DNA of 64,000 nt from Bradyrhizobium sp. 186 (lineage in GTDB: Bacteria > Pseudomonadota > Alphaproteobacteria > Rhizobiales > Xanthobacteraceae), in contig NZ_CP082164.1 in NCBI RefSeq assembly GCF_023101685.1, forward strand, positions 124,001 through 188,000, written 5' to 3'. Below the pieces are notes generated by a model, which saw only the letters and a program-made list of their open reading frames with translations, was not told the origin of the DNA and did no database searches. Positions 8,870-16,519 of this stretch are shown in pieces (positions within the stretch are counted from its first letter, which is position 1; every line of letters starts with the position of its first letter). The translations under genes and the position numbers were made by a program.

Positions 8870-9638
8870 ACGAATTATACCCCTGGTCTTCCCAATAGCC
8901 GCCCTTGTAGTCGTTGGTGACTTCCATCGACACAACGTATTTCGGGTTCTTGAAGCCGAGTTTTGTCGGCACGCGGATCTTCATCGGGAAGCCGTAGGCG
9001 CGCGGCAGGATGTCGTTGGCGTATTTGAACGTCATCTGCGTCTGCGGATGCAGCGCGCTGCGCATGTCCAGGGGCGAGTTGTAGCCGTCCTTGTCGGCAC
9101 ACTGGAACCAGACATATTTTGCTCGCGTATCGGCGCCGATCAGCTTGAGGAAGTCGCGCAAGGGCGTGCCGGTCCAGCTTCCGATCGCGCTCCAGCCTTC
9201 GACGCAGATATGCCGCGTGATCTGCGTGACCTGCGGCAGCTTGTAGAGCTCGTCCAGCGTCCACGATTTCTTATTGTCGACGAGGCCGCGCACCTCGAGC
9301 TTCCAGTCCTTGCCGTCGACATCGGGAGCGTCGTCGAGATCGTAATAGGCGTTGAACGGAAATGGCTTTGTGATTGCGCTCTCCGGGAAGGTCGGCGCCA
9401 GCGCGTCGGGATTGAAGATGAAGGCCTGCACGGCGTCGTTGAATTTCGAGACCGATTTCAGCATCTCCTCGGCGGAGGACGAATCGATGACGTCGCAGCC
9501 GGTGAGCAGCGTCAGCGCGCCCAAGCTCGCGCCGCCCGTGATGAAACGGCGGCGGGTGGGATCCGGCATCGCCTTGATGGAATCCTTGATCAGCAGCCGC
9601 TTATCGACGCCGGGGATCAGGAATGAACGCTTGGCCAT
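8856..9638 (-). CDS. Molybdopterin-dependent oxidoreductase, Tat-exported (sulfite oxidase/MsrP superfamily)
   Basis: 260 residues. A twin-arginine signal (TRRRFITGG, about residues 28-36) is followed by a hydrophobic stretch ending in LLTGC, which is a possible lipobox. The molybdopterin domain has the Cys ligand in RHICVEGWSAIG, then WTGTPLRDFL and YGFPMKIRVPTKLGFK. This is the single-domain Mo fold seen in MsrP (YedY), though the sequence is distinct from MsrP itself. The next gene, 13 bp downstream in the neighbouring position on the operon's upstream side (9652-10281), encodes a cytochrome b that probably supplies or receives electrons. The substrate is unknown. Confidence 0.85.
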   Translation of the reverse strand: MAKRSFLIPGVDKRLLIKDSIKAMPDPTRRRFITGGASLGALTLLTGCDVIDSSSAEEMLKSVSKFNDAVQAFIFNPDALAPTFPESAITKPFPFNAYYDLDDAPDVDGKDWKLEVRGLVDNKKSWTLDELYKLPQVTQITRHICVEGWSAIGSWTGTPLRDFLKLIGADTRAKYVWFQCADKDGYNSPLDMRSALHPQTQMTFKYANDILPRAYGFPMKIRVPTKLGFKNPKYVVSMEVTNDYKGGYWEDQGYNSFSGS

Positions 9639-9651
9639 AATCTCCTCCCTC

Positions 9652-10281
9652 TCAGCGACCGATGATCATCGCGCGCAGGCTCTTCGGCACCAGCAGCGCG
9701 AGCGCGACGTGGACCACGATGAAGGCGCAGATCGCGGCCATGCAGAAGAAATGGACGTAGCGCGCGGTCGGATAATCGCCGAACAGCATCACCAGATAGT
9801 AGAGCTGCACCGGCTTCCACATCGACAGGCCCGACAGCACGATGAGCACGCCGACCACGATGATGCCGGCATAGAGCAGGCGCTGCACGTAATTGTAGAC
9901 GCTGAGGTCGTCATGGCCGAGCTTGAAGGTCAGCGCCGCCCTGACGTCGTGGATCACGCCCGACGGCGTGATCGGCAGCAGTTTTTTGCGAAAGCGGCCG
10001 GTGGCAAAGCCGGTGATGAGATAGGCAAGGCCGTTGATCATCAGCAGCCACATCGCGGCAAAATGCCAGAGCAGGCCGCCGCCGAGCCAGCCGCCAAGCG
10101 TGTAGTCGCGCGGGAAGCTGAAGCCGAACAGCGGCGAGGCGTTGTAGATCTGCCAGCCCGACAGGATCATCAGGACCATGGCGACGGCGTTGGTCCAGTG
10201 CATCGCCCGGACCCAGGCCGGCTGGACCACCTTGGCTGGCGTGGCGCTGACCTGCTCGTCGGTTGCGGTGAGGGTCGACAT
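9652..10281 (-). CDS. Cytochrome b/b561-type membrane subunit
   Basis: 209 residues with four to five membrane helices. Haem-ligand histidines are visible in RAMHWTNAVAM, LLWHFAAMWLLMI, and the last helix with FIVVHVALALL. This is the b-type cytochrome fold used with periplasmic molybdoenzymes and hydrogenases. Start 10281 is chosen because AGAGGA lies upstream and the first helix follows correctly; longer in-frame starts up to 10389 lack support. It is upstream of, and 13 bp from, the Tat-exported molybdenum oxidoreductase, so the two form a membrane redox pair. Confidence 0.85.
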   Translation of the reverse strand: MSTLTATDEQVSATPAKVVQPAWVRAMHWTNAVAMVLMILSGWQIYNASPLFGFSFPRDYTLGGWLGGGLLWHFAAMWLLMINGLAYLITGFATGRFRKKLLPITPSGVIHDVRAALTFKLGHDDLSVYNYVQRLLYAGIIVVGVLIVLSGLSMWKPVQLYYLVMLFGDYPTARYVHFFCMAAICAFIVVHVALALLVPKSLRAMIIGR

Positions 10282-10395
10282 GGTGGTTCCGTCCTCTGGC
10301 ATCGCGTGACAGTGAATATACGCCTGCAAGTCCGCTTTCGTTACGCCCCGCTTACTATCGAATCGATGCCTGCGGGACATCGTATTCACAATAAA

Positions 10396-10419
10396 GCGAG
10401 CCGGGTTCCCCCGGCTCGC
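10396..10419 (-). terminator. Hairpin terminator after the fasciclin gene
   Basis: A 10-bp perfect stem, GCGAGCCGGG with CCCGGCTCGC, and a 4-nt loop. On the minus strand it is followed by TTTATTG. It lies 47 bp beyond the stop of the fasciclin gene and before the cytochrome b gene. Confidence 0.75.
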
Positions 10420-10465
10420 CGTTTCGTCGCATCCTGCCCGAGGGATGAAACAGGACCGCGCGGTG

Positions 10466-11020
10466 TTACGTCGCCGGCATCAGCACGGTGTCGACCACAT
10501 GGATCACGCCGTTGGACTGGTTGACGTTGGAGATCGTTACCATCGAGGTGCCGCCCTTGGCGTCGACGATCCAGGTCTTGCCGTCCATCTTCTTGACGGT
10601 CAGTTCCTCGCCTTCGGCAGTCTTCAGCTTCTTGCCTTCGGTGAGGTCGGAGGCCTCGAGCTTGCCGGGCACGACATGGTAGGTGAGAATCTTGGTCAGC
10701 GTCGCCTTGTTCTCAGGCTTGACCAGGGTATCGACGGTGCCGGCCGGCAGCTTGCCGAAGGCGGCGTTGGTCGGCGCGAACACCGTGAACGGGCCCTTGC
10801 TTTCCAGCGTCGGCACGAGACCGGCCGCCTTCACCGCTGCCACCAGCGTGGTGTGGTCCTTCGAGTTGACGGCGTTCTGGACGATGTTCTTCGAGGGAAA
10901 CATCGCGGCGCCGCCGACCATGACGGTCTTCTCCTCGGCACGAACGGGCGCGACGACGGTCGCGGTGATGGCCAGGGCGCTGAAAGCTGCGGCGGCAAGA
11001 TAGGCAAAGCGCTTCGACAT
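10466..11020 (-). CDS. Secreted fasciclin (FAS1) domain protein
   Basis: 184 residues. The signal peptide is residues 1-28 (LAAAAFSALAITATVVAPVRA). One FAS1 domain follows, with H1 motif GPFTVFAPTNAAFGKL, the central YHVVPGK, and the H2-like NGVIHVVDTVLMP at the C terminus. FAS1 proteins act in adhesion or matrix contact; single-domain bacterial forms are mostly uncharacterised. ATG 11020 has GGGAG seven bases upstream. It precedes the cytochrome b/molybdoenzyme pair but a terminator separates them. Confidence 0.9.
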   Translation of the reverse strand: MSKRFAYLAAAAFSALAITATVVAPVRAEEKTVMVGGAAMFPSKNIVQNAVNSKDHTTLVAAVKAAGLVPTLESKGPFTVFAPTNAAFGKLPAGTVDTLVKPENKATLTKILTYHVVPGKLEASDLTEGKKLKTAEGEELTVKKMDGKTWIVDAKGGTSMVTISNVNQSNGVIHVVDTVLMPAT

Positions 11021-11235
11021 GGTGAGTCTCCCGATTGGATTGTGACCGGCGGTTGCCGGCGTTCGAGTTGGGCAACAACGGCGCTTGCGACAGTTTGACG
11101 TGAGGCAGCGGCGCCGTCGTTGGACCGAACTACGGGAGGGCTCGCGAAGCGGTTTCGAACAAAACTTCTTTGTGATGGGTGAAACTTTGTGTGCGGTCGT
11201 TCGTGTGATGGCGCGACGGCGCCGCTCTCTCAATC

Positions 11236-11396
11236 GTCGTCCCCCGGGGCGCGACGCAGTCGCGAGCCCAGGATCCATACCCACAGGACGACACTTGGCG
11301 AAGACTCGTGGTTACCGGCTTCGCGCCACAACTCCTCCCTGGGGCTATAGGTCCCGGATCTATGCTCCGCTTCGCTGCGCTTGTCCGGGACGACGA
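11236..11396. repeat. Degenerate palindromic intergenic element
   Basis: CGTCGTCCCCCGGGGCGCGA at the left and TGTCCGGGACGACG at the right frame about 160 bp with internal CGCGAGCC and TTGGCGAAGACTCGTGGTTACC segments. The latter phrase recurs almost unchanged in the element at 58174-58308. It fills most of the 11021-11424 gap, where I see no gene. Confidence 0.6.
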
Positions 11397-11424
11397 ACGG
11401 AGAATGTGGTGCGCGCTGGGCGCC

Positions 11425-12186
11425 TCAGTCGCGACTTTGCGGCGTCTGAATGAACCCGCGATTGTGCGTCGGGCTGATCAGCAGCTCGTTGATGCAGACC
11501 CGCGCCGGCATGCTCGCGATGAACGCGATGGTGCGGCCCAGATCTTCGGATTGCAGCATCCTGGTCTGCTCTTCCTCGCTCGGCACCACCGGGCGGAGCT
11601 TCAGGATTGGCGTCGCCACCTCGCCCGGCATCAGGCAGCAGGCGCGCAGGCCGTTGACGCATTCGTCCATGTTGAAGGAATGGGTCAGCGCCAGCACCGC
11701 ATGTTTGGTGGTGGTGTAGGCCGGGCCCGGCATCTTCGAGACGTGGCGGCCGGCCCAGGATGAGACGTTGATGATCGAGCCATCCTGCTGCTTGCGCATC
11801 GTCGGCAGCACCGCACGCATGCAGTAGAGCACGCCGTTGAGGTTGACCTGGACCAGCTTGTCCCAGCCCTCCAGTTCCAGGTCCTTCCAGCTCCGCTTCG
11901 GGACATTGATGCCGGCGTTGTTCACGAGAAGGTCGATACGGCCGTGCTTCGCGACGATCTGATCGGCCGCCTTCTGGGCCTCGGCGGCGACGGACACATC
12001 CAGCGCAATGGCCTCTGCCGCCCCCCCGTCCCTGGTGATCTTGGCGACCACGGTATCCAGGGCATCCTTGCGCCGGCCGGAGACCACCACGGTCCAGCCG
12101 TCGGCCGCGAGCGCCTCTGCGCCGGCCTCCCCGATCCCGCTGCCACCGCCCGTGACCCAGGCCACGCGTTTCCCGTTTTTGGTCAT
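11425..12186 (-). CDS. Short-chain dehydrogenase/reductase
   Basis: 253 residues, classical SDR. The cofactor motif is TGGGSGIG (residues 12-19), followed by NNAGIN, the active-site Ser in INVSSWAGRH and the YxxxK-type pair in AYTTTKHAVLAL. The pattern near the end of strand 2 (VVVSGRRKDAL) suggests NADP preference. The substrate is unknown; the closest recognisable class is clavaldehyde/serine dehydrogenase-like SDRs. ATG 12186 is the start that directly precedes the Rossmann fold. It is divergent from the malonyl-CoA synthetase gene with a 100-bp spacer. Confidence 0.85.
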   Translation of the reverse strand: MTKNGKRVAWVTGGGSGIGEAGAEALAADGWTVVVSGRRKDALDTVVAKITRDGGAAEAIALDVSVAAEAQKAADQIVAKHGRIDLLVNNAGINVPKRSWKDLELEGWDKLVQVNLNGVLYCMRAVLPTMRKQQDGSIINVSSWAGRHVSKMPGPAYTTTKHAVLALTHSFNMDECVNGLRACCLMPGEVATPILKLRPVVPSEEEQTRMLQSEDLGRTIAFIASMPARVCINELLISPTHNRGFIQTPQSRD

Positions 12187-12286
12187 GCAAACTGTCTCCG
12201 TTGCTTCATTGGGGCGGTTTTTGCTAATCCAGCCCTCGGTTTTGACCGGCCTTGTCTTACAAGCCTTGCGGTCGAGGAAATCTTGC

Positions 12287-13816
12287 ATGAACCAAGCTGC
12301 CGACGCCAACCTGTTTTCCCGCCTGTTCGACGGCCTGGACGATCCCAAGCGCCTCGCGATCGAGACCCATGACGGCGCCCACATCAGCTACGGCGACCTG
12401 ATCGCGCGCGCCGGCCAGATGGCGAATGTGCTGGTCGCGCGCGGCGTGAAGCCCGGTGACCGCGTCGCGGTGCAGGTGGAAAAGTCCGTCGCCAATATCG
12501 TGCTCTACCTCGGAACCGTGCGGGCCGGCGCGGTCTACCTGCCGCTCAACACCGCCTATACACTGAACGAGCTCGATTACTTCATCGGTGACGCCGAGCC
12601 GTCGCTGGTGGTCTGCGATCCCTCCAAGGCAAAGGGCCTCGCCGCGCTCGCCGCAAAGGTGAAGGCCGGGGTCGAGACGCTCGGGCCGGACGGCAAGGGC
12701 TCGCTGACCGAGGCCGCCGACAAGGCGAGCAGCGAGTTCGCGACCGTGCCGCGCGCGAGCGACGATCTTGCCGCGATCCTCTACACGTCCGGCACGACGG
12801 GGCGCTCCAAGGGCGCGATGCTCACCCACGACAATCTCGCGTCGAATTCGCTGAGCCTGGTCGGCTTCTGGCGCTTCACGGACAACGACGTGCTGATCCA
12901 CGCGCTGCCGATCTACCACACCCACGGCCTGTTCGTGGCCACCAACGTGACGCTGTTTTCGCGCGCCGCAATGATCTTCCTGCCGAAGCTCGATGCGGAC
13001 CTGATCATCAAGCTGATGGCGCGAGCCACCGTGCTGATGGGCGTGCCGACCTTCTACACCCGCCTGCTGCAAAACCCGGCGCTGTCGCGCGAGACGACCA
13101 AGCACATGCGGCTGTTCATCTCGGGCTCAGCGCCGCTGCTCGCCGAAACTCACCGCGAATGGTCGGCGCGCACGGGTCATGCGGTGCTCGAGCGCTACGG
13201 CATGACCGAGACCAACATGAACACGTCGAATCCCTATGACGGCGAGCGCGTGCCCGGCGCGGTCGGCTTCCCGCTGCCCGGCGTGTCGGTGCGCGTCACG
13301 GACCCTGAGACGGGCAAGGAGCTGCCGCGCGAGGAGATCGGCATGATCGAGGTGAAGGGTCCGAACGTGTTCAAGGGCTATTGGCGCATGCCGGAGAAGA
13401 CCAAGGCGGAATTCCGTGACGACGGCTTCTTCATCACCGGCGACCTCGGCAAGGTCGACGCCAAGGGCTACGTCCACATCCTCGGCCGCGGCAAGGATCT
13501 CGTCATCTCCGGCGGGTTCAACGTCTATCCGAAGGAAATCGAGAGTGAGATCGACGCGATGCCTGGTGTGATCGAGTCGGCCGTGATCGGCGTGCCGCAT
13601 GCCGATTTCGGCGAGGGGGTCACGGCGGTGCTGGTCTGCAACAAGGGCGCTGAAATCAGCGAAGCCTCGGTGCTGAAAGCGCTCGACGGCCGGCTGGCAA
13701 AATTCAAGATGCCCAAGCGCGTCTTCGTCGTCGACGAGCTGCCGCGCAACACCATGGGCAAAGTGCAGAAGAACGTGCTGCGGGATACGTACAAGGATCT
13801 TTACGCGAAGAAATAG
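12287..13816 (+). CDS. matB: Malonyl-CoA synthetase
   Basis: 509 residues, an acyl-adenylate-forming enzyme that makes malonyl-CoA from malonate, ATP and CoA. Motif A3 is LYTSGTTGRSKGAMLTH; A5 is ERYGMTETNM; A7 region FFITGDLGK; A8 GRGKDLVISGG with NVYPKEIE; and the catalytic Lys in LPRNTMGKVQKN (A10). The short length and the segment DNVLIHALPIYHTHGL-like (DVLIHALPIYHTHGL) fit the MatB branch rather than general acyl-CoA synthetases. ATG 12287 has GAGGAAA upstream. The decarboxylase (matA) and transporter (matC) partners known from clover rhizobia are not adjacent. Confidence 0.88.
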   Translation: MNQAADANLFSRLFDGLDDPKRLAIETHDGAHISYGDLIARAGQMANVLVARGVKPGDRVAVQVEKSVANIVLYLGTVRAGAVYLPLNTAYTLNELDYFIGDAEPSLVVCDPSKAKGLAALAAKVKAGVETLGPDGKGSLTEAADKASSEFATVPRASDDLAAILYTSGTTGRSKGAMLTHDNLASNSLSLVGFWRFTDNDVLIHALPIYHTHGLFVATNVTLFSRAAMIFLPKLDADLIIKLMARATVLMGVPTFYTRLLQNPALSRETTKHMRLFISGSAPLLAETHREWSARTGHAVLERYGMTETNMNTSNPYDGERVPGAVGFPLPGVSVRVTDPETGKELPREEIGMIEVKGPNVFKGYWRMPEKTKAEFRDDGFFITGDLGKVDAKGYVHILGRGKDLVISGGFNVYPKEIESEIDAMPGVIESAVIGVPHADFGEGVTAVLVCNKGAEISEASVLKALDGRLAKFKMPKRVFVVDELPRNTMGKVQKNVLRDTYKDLYAKK

Positions 13817-13843
13817 GGGCGCAATTGCTCCGGGGATGGGGAC

Positions 13844-14353
13844 ATGAAACGCGAGCAGGCCGTCAGGATCAACGATCATCTCCTTGATGCTTTGGCGGCA
13901 CTTGATCAGGCCCGAATCGCCATCGCAGGTCTTGGCAAAACTGAGCGGATCGAGCTCGGAGACTGGCTTCACGACATCGTCCTCGATTTGGAGGAAGAGG
14001 TGCTCTTGCCAATTTACAGGCAGTATCCTGATCTCGAGCCTCCAAGGCGCGATGGGGAGCTACCTACAATTACCAGCGAGCTCACGTGGGATGACGTTCG
14101 TCTCCCGTCGTCGGTAACCGAACATCAGCTCGACGAGATCATTTTCTCGCTCATGGAGCCGTATTGGCGAAAGACCGCCATGATGGTGATTCTTGTGATG
14201 AACCGCTGCAAGGAACTTGGATTGCTGATCAGTGACGAAATGATCGCAGCGCGACTGAAGGTGCTCTCCGACTCCGATCGCATCGAGGGGATTGGCGACA
14301 TCCGGATGTGGCGCCATAGCGAAGTGCGCTTGAAGGACGAGCTTATAAATTAG
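13844..14353 (+). CDS. Hypothetical protein, possible DUF3658-like C terminus
   Basis: 169 residues, soluble, helical, with no signal peptide. ATG 13844 has GGGGAC just upstream. The C-terminal stretch SDRIEGIGDIRMWRHSEVRLK resembles the DUF3658 end motif, where a G-I or G-D turn and a final EVRL are typical; this is a weak recollection-based match. The gene appears less GC-rich than its neighbours. It follows matB by 27 bp and overlaps the convergent TauE/SafE gene by 4 bp. No function can be given. Confidence 0.6.
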   Translation: MKREQAVRINDHLLDALAALDQARIAIAGLGKTERIELGDWLHDIVLDLEEEVLLPIYRQYPDLEPPRRDGELPTITSELTWDDVRLPSSVTEHQLDEIIFSLMEPYWRKTAMMVILVMNRCKELGLLISDEMIAARLKVLSDSDRIEGIGDIRMWRHSEVRLKDELIN

Positions 14354-15210
14354 TGCCCGCCAAGCAGGCTCATCACGAACCGGCTGCCCACGATGAATAG
14401 GTAGCAGCCGAACGCGGTCTCCAGCGTCCGCTTCGACATTGCATGCGCAGCCCTGACGCCGAGCGGCGCGGTGACGAGGCTCATCGGCATCACCAGCACG
14501 GCGCCGATCAGCGAGACGTAGCCGAGTGCGAACGGGATTTGCAGGGCTACAACGCTCGGATAGCTCGCCGCCGCGGGCCAGCCGGCATAGATGTAACCGA
14601 GTGCGCCGGGAATCGAGATCAGCACCGCGAGCGCGGATGAGGTCGCCACCGCCTGATGGATCGGCCGGCCGTAGAAGGTCATCAGCAGATTCGAGAACAG
14701 CCCGCCGCCGATACCCATTAGCGTCGACAAAATGCCGACGCAGAAGCCGTAGATGCGCATCAAGGGGCCCTTCGGCAGATCGTCGCCGAGCTTCCAGCTC
14801 TCGCGCGCGAAGATCAGCCGTACCGCGGCGGACCAGGCGACGCAGACGAAGACGATCTTGAACAACCGCTCCGGTGCGTAGCGCGCGACCACGCTGCCGG
14901 CGATGACGCCGATCAGGATCGGCAGCCACCAGACGCGCAGGATCGCCATGTCGACAGCGCCGCGCTTGTAGTGCGCCTGGAACGAGCGGATCGAGGTCGG
15001 GATGATCACCGCGAGCGAGGTGCCGACGCAGAGCGGCATACGTACCTCGAGCGGCACGCCGGCAATGCGGAAGCACTCGTAGAACACCGGCACCAGAATG
15101 GCACCGCCGCCAATGCCGAACACGCCGGCCAAAAATCCGGAGAGCGCGCCGACTGCGACCAGCAACAGCGCGAGCTCTACGGCTTCTTGAAGATTCAGAC
15201 CTTCAATCAC
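14350..15210 (-). CDS. TauE/SafE-family sulfite/organosulfonate exporter-like permease
   Basis: 286 residues with about eight membrane helices. The typical repeat signature appears twice, as GFLAGVFGIGGGAILVP near residues 25-41 and ILSTLMGIGGGLFSNLL near 160-176. This family includes sulfite and sulfoacetate exporters, but most members have no known substrate. The ends overlap the hypothetical gene at 13844 by 4 bp in convergent orientation. Confidence 0.88.
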   Translation of the reverse strand: MIEGLNLQEAVELALLLVAVGALSGFLAGVFGIGGGAILVPVFYECFRIAGVPLEVRMPLCVGTSLAVIIPTSIRSFQAHYKRGAVDMAILRVWWLPILIGVIAGSVVARYAPERLFKIVFVCVAWSAAVRLIFARESWKLGDDLPKGPLMRIYGFCVGILSTLMGIGGGLFSNLLMTFYGRPIHQAVATSSALAVLISIPGALGYIYAGWPAAASYPSVVALQIPFALGYVSLIGAVLVMPMSLVTAPLGVRAAHAMSKRTLETAFGCYLFIVGSRFVMSLLGGH

Positions 15211-15530
15211 CCCTGACCTGCCCCGGCGACTGGTCGCAACTTCTCCGATACGTCCGTTCGGGAATCGCTGCGCGCAAAGGTAGGCGATCTGATTTCCGCG
15301 GTCGACACACTGCCCCTTCCGGCTGGGGTGGAATGCAGGCTGTGCATATCCGGGACGGCCACAAAAATTGGTGGGTAGCGGGTGGAGGCCGGGCGAGCGG
15401 AGTTAGAGAGATTGCTGGCCAACACCTTGAGCGGTTTGGACGGCATGGTCCGTTTAGAGGCGTTCCAACAGCGATTTCAATGTCCCTGGAGGGTTGCTTG
15501 AAAGAAAGAATTAGAATTCAATCTTTAGTC
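15211..15530. other. Intergenic region, no gene recognised
   Basis: A gap upstream of both the TauE/SafE gene and sdhC. Short open frames exist on both strands but have no plausible ribosome sites or recognisable protein features. The region becomes AT-rich towards 15490-15530 (GAAAGAAAGAATTAGAATTC), which would suit a promoter for sdhCDAB; I cannot fix its -35 and -10. Confidence 0.5.
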
Positions 15531-15615
15531 GATAGGCCAACGTTCTGGTATACCAAGCCCCTGATTGGCCCTGTTTCATCAACGCCATAGCGCTGAACCC
15601 GGGTTCGATCTATGG
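15531..15615 (+). promoter_or_regulatory. Cluster of three dyads in the sdhC leader
   Basis: Three inverted repeats lie 100-185 bp before sdhC. First, GATAGGCCAA (15531-15540) pairs through GGCCAA with TTGGCC (15565-15570). Second, the palindrome TGGTATACCA (15546-15555) sits inside the first. Third, CCATAG (15585-15590) and CTATGG (15610-15615) flank the 12-bp palindrome GAACCCGGGTTC (15595-15606). These look like regulator-binding sites or leader hairpins. The ten-base GATAGGCCAA is repeated in the dyad before sppA. Confidence 0.5.
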
Positions 15616-15716
15616 CGAATTGGTGATTGCGCAGGCGAAATCGACTCCGTAAATAGAGCCGACCTTTCGCGATCCCCACGCGCCCCATGCTGGGCCGCAA
15701 TAAAGCATCAAAGCCC

Positions 15717-16115
15717 ATGTCCGCACGGATCGAACGACCGCTTTCCCCGCACATGCAAGTCTACCGCTGGACGCTGACGATGGCCCTCTCCATCGTCCAT
15801 CGCGCTACCGGTATTGCCCTTTATGTCGGAACCCTGCTGCTGGCCTGGTGGCTGATCGCGGCAGCCTCCGGCCCCGCCGCCTATGGCCACGTCCAGGCCT
15901 TCACCGGCAGCATCATCGGCCGGCTGATCGTGTTCGGCTACACTTGGGCGCTGATGCACCATATGCTGAGCGGCATCCGGCACTTCGTGTGGGACCTTGG
16001 CTATGGCTTCAAGGCCAATGAGCGCGAAGCCCTGACCTGGGGCGCGCTAATCGGTGGCATTGTGCTGACGGTGCTGATCTGGATCGTCGCCTACGCGATC
16101 GGAGGTGGACGATGA
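15717..16115 (+). CDS. sdhC: Succinate dehydrogenase cytochrome b556 subunit
   Basis: 132 residues, three membrane helices. It anchors the SdhAB catalytic dimer and helps bind haem b and ubiquinone. Family signatures are RPLSPHMQVYRW near the N terminus, SIVHRATGIALY in helix 1 and HHMLSGIRHFVWDLGYGF with the haem-ligand His. ATG 15717 is preferred over the in-frame ATG 15687 because the family begins at MSARIERPLSPH. It overlaps sdhD by four bases (ATGA). Confidence 0.94.
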   Translation: MSARIERPLSPHMQVYRWTLTMALSIVHRATGIALYVGTLLLAWWLIAAASGPAAYGHVQAFTGSIIGRLIVFGYTWALMHHMLSGIRHFVWDLGYGFKANEREALTWGALIGGIVLTVLIWIVAYAIGGGR

Positions 16116-16516
16116 GCGCAACCGATACGCCGAAGCGCAGCATGCGCACCCCGCTCGGCCGCGTCCGCAATCTCGGCGCCGCCCATTCCGGCACGTCCGA
16201 TTTCTGGCGCCAGCGCATCACCGGCGTCGCCATGGTGCTGCTGATGATTCCGGTGCTCGTGATCATCATGATGCTGCTCGGCCGTAACCAGGCCGGCGCC
16301 GCACAGATCCTCGGCTCGCTGCCGATCGCGGTGATCCTGCTGCTCTTCATCGCCGCCAGCGCCTGGCACATGAAGATCGGCATGCAGGTCGTGATCGAGG
16401 ACTACGTCCATAACGAGAAGCTGAAGCTCGTCTCGATCATGCTCAACAATTTCTTCTCGGTCGCCGTGGCGCTCGCCTCGACCTACGCGATCCTGAAACT
16501 TTCATCCGGAGTCTAA
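16112..16516 (+). CDS. sdhD: Succinate dehydrogenase membrane anchor subunit
   Basis: 134 residues with three membrane helices. The N terminus TPLGRVRNLGAAHSGTSDFWRQRITG is typical of alphaproteobacterial SdhD, and the haem His and quinone-site residues lie in SAWHMKIGMQVVIEDYVH. It starts within the sdhC stop (ATGA overlap), which implies translational coupling, and is followed 3 bp later by sdhA. Confidence 0.93.
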   Translation: MSATDTPKRSMRTPLGRVRNLGAAHSGTSDFWRQRITGVAMVLLMIPVLVIIMMLLGRNQAGAAQILGSLPIAVILLLFIAASAWHMKIGMQVVIEDYVHNEKLKLVSIMLNNFFSVAVALASTYAILKLSSGV

Positions 16517-16519
16517 CCC

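Noticed and set aside
15207..15446. 79-codon minus-strand frame in the sdh upstream gap
   Set aside because: No ribosome site, no recognisable feature, and it would overlap the end of the region that should hold promoters.
15580..15625. A tRNA-like GGGTTCGATC stretch upstream of sdhC
   Set aside because: The bases flanking the loop do not form the five-pair T stem and no acceptor, D or anticodon stems can be drawn; it is part of the palindrome cluster.
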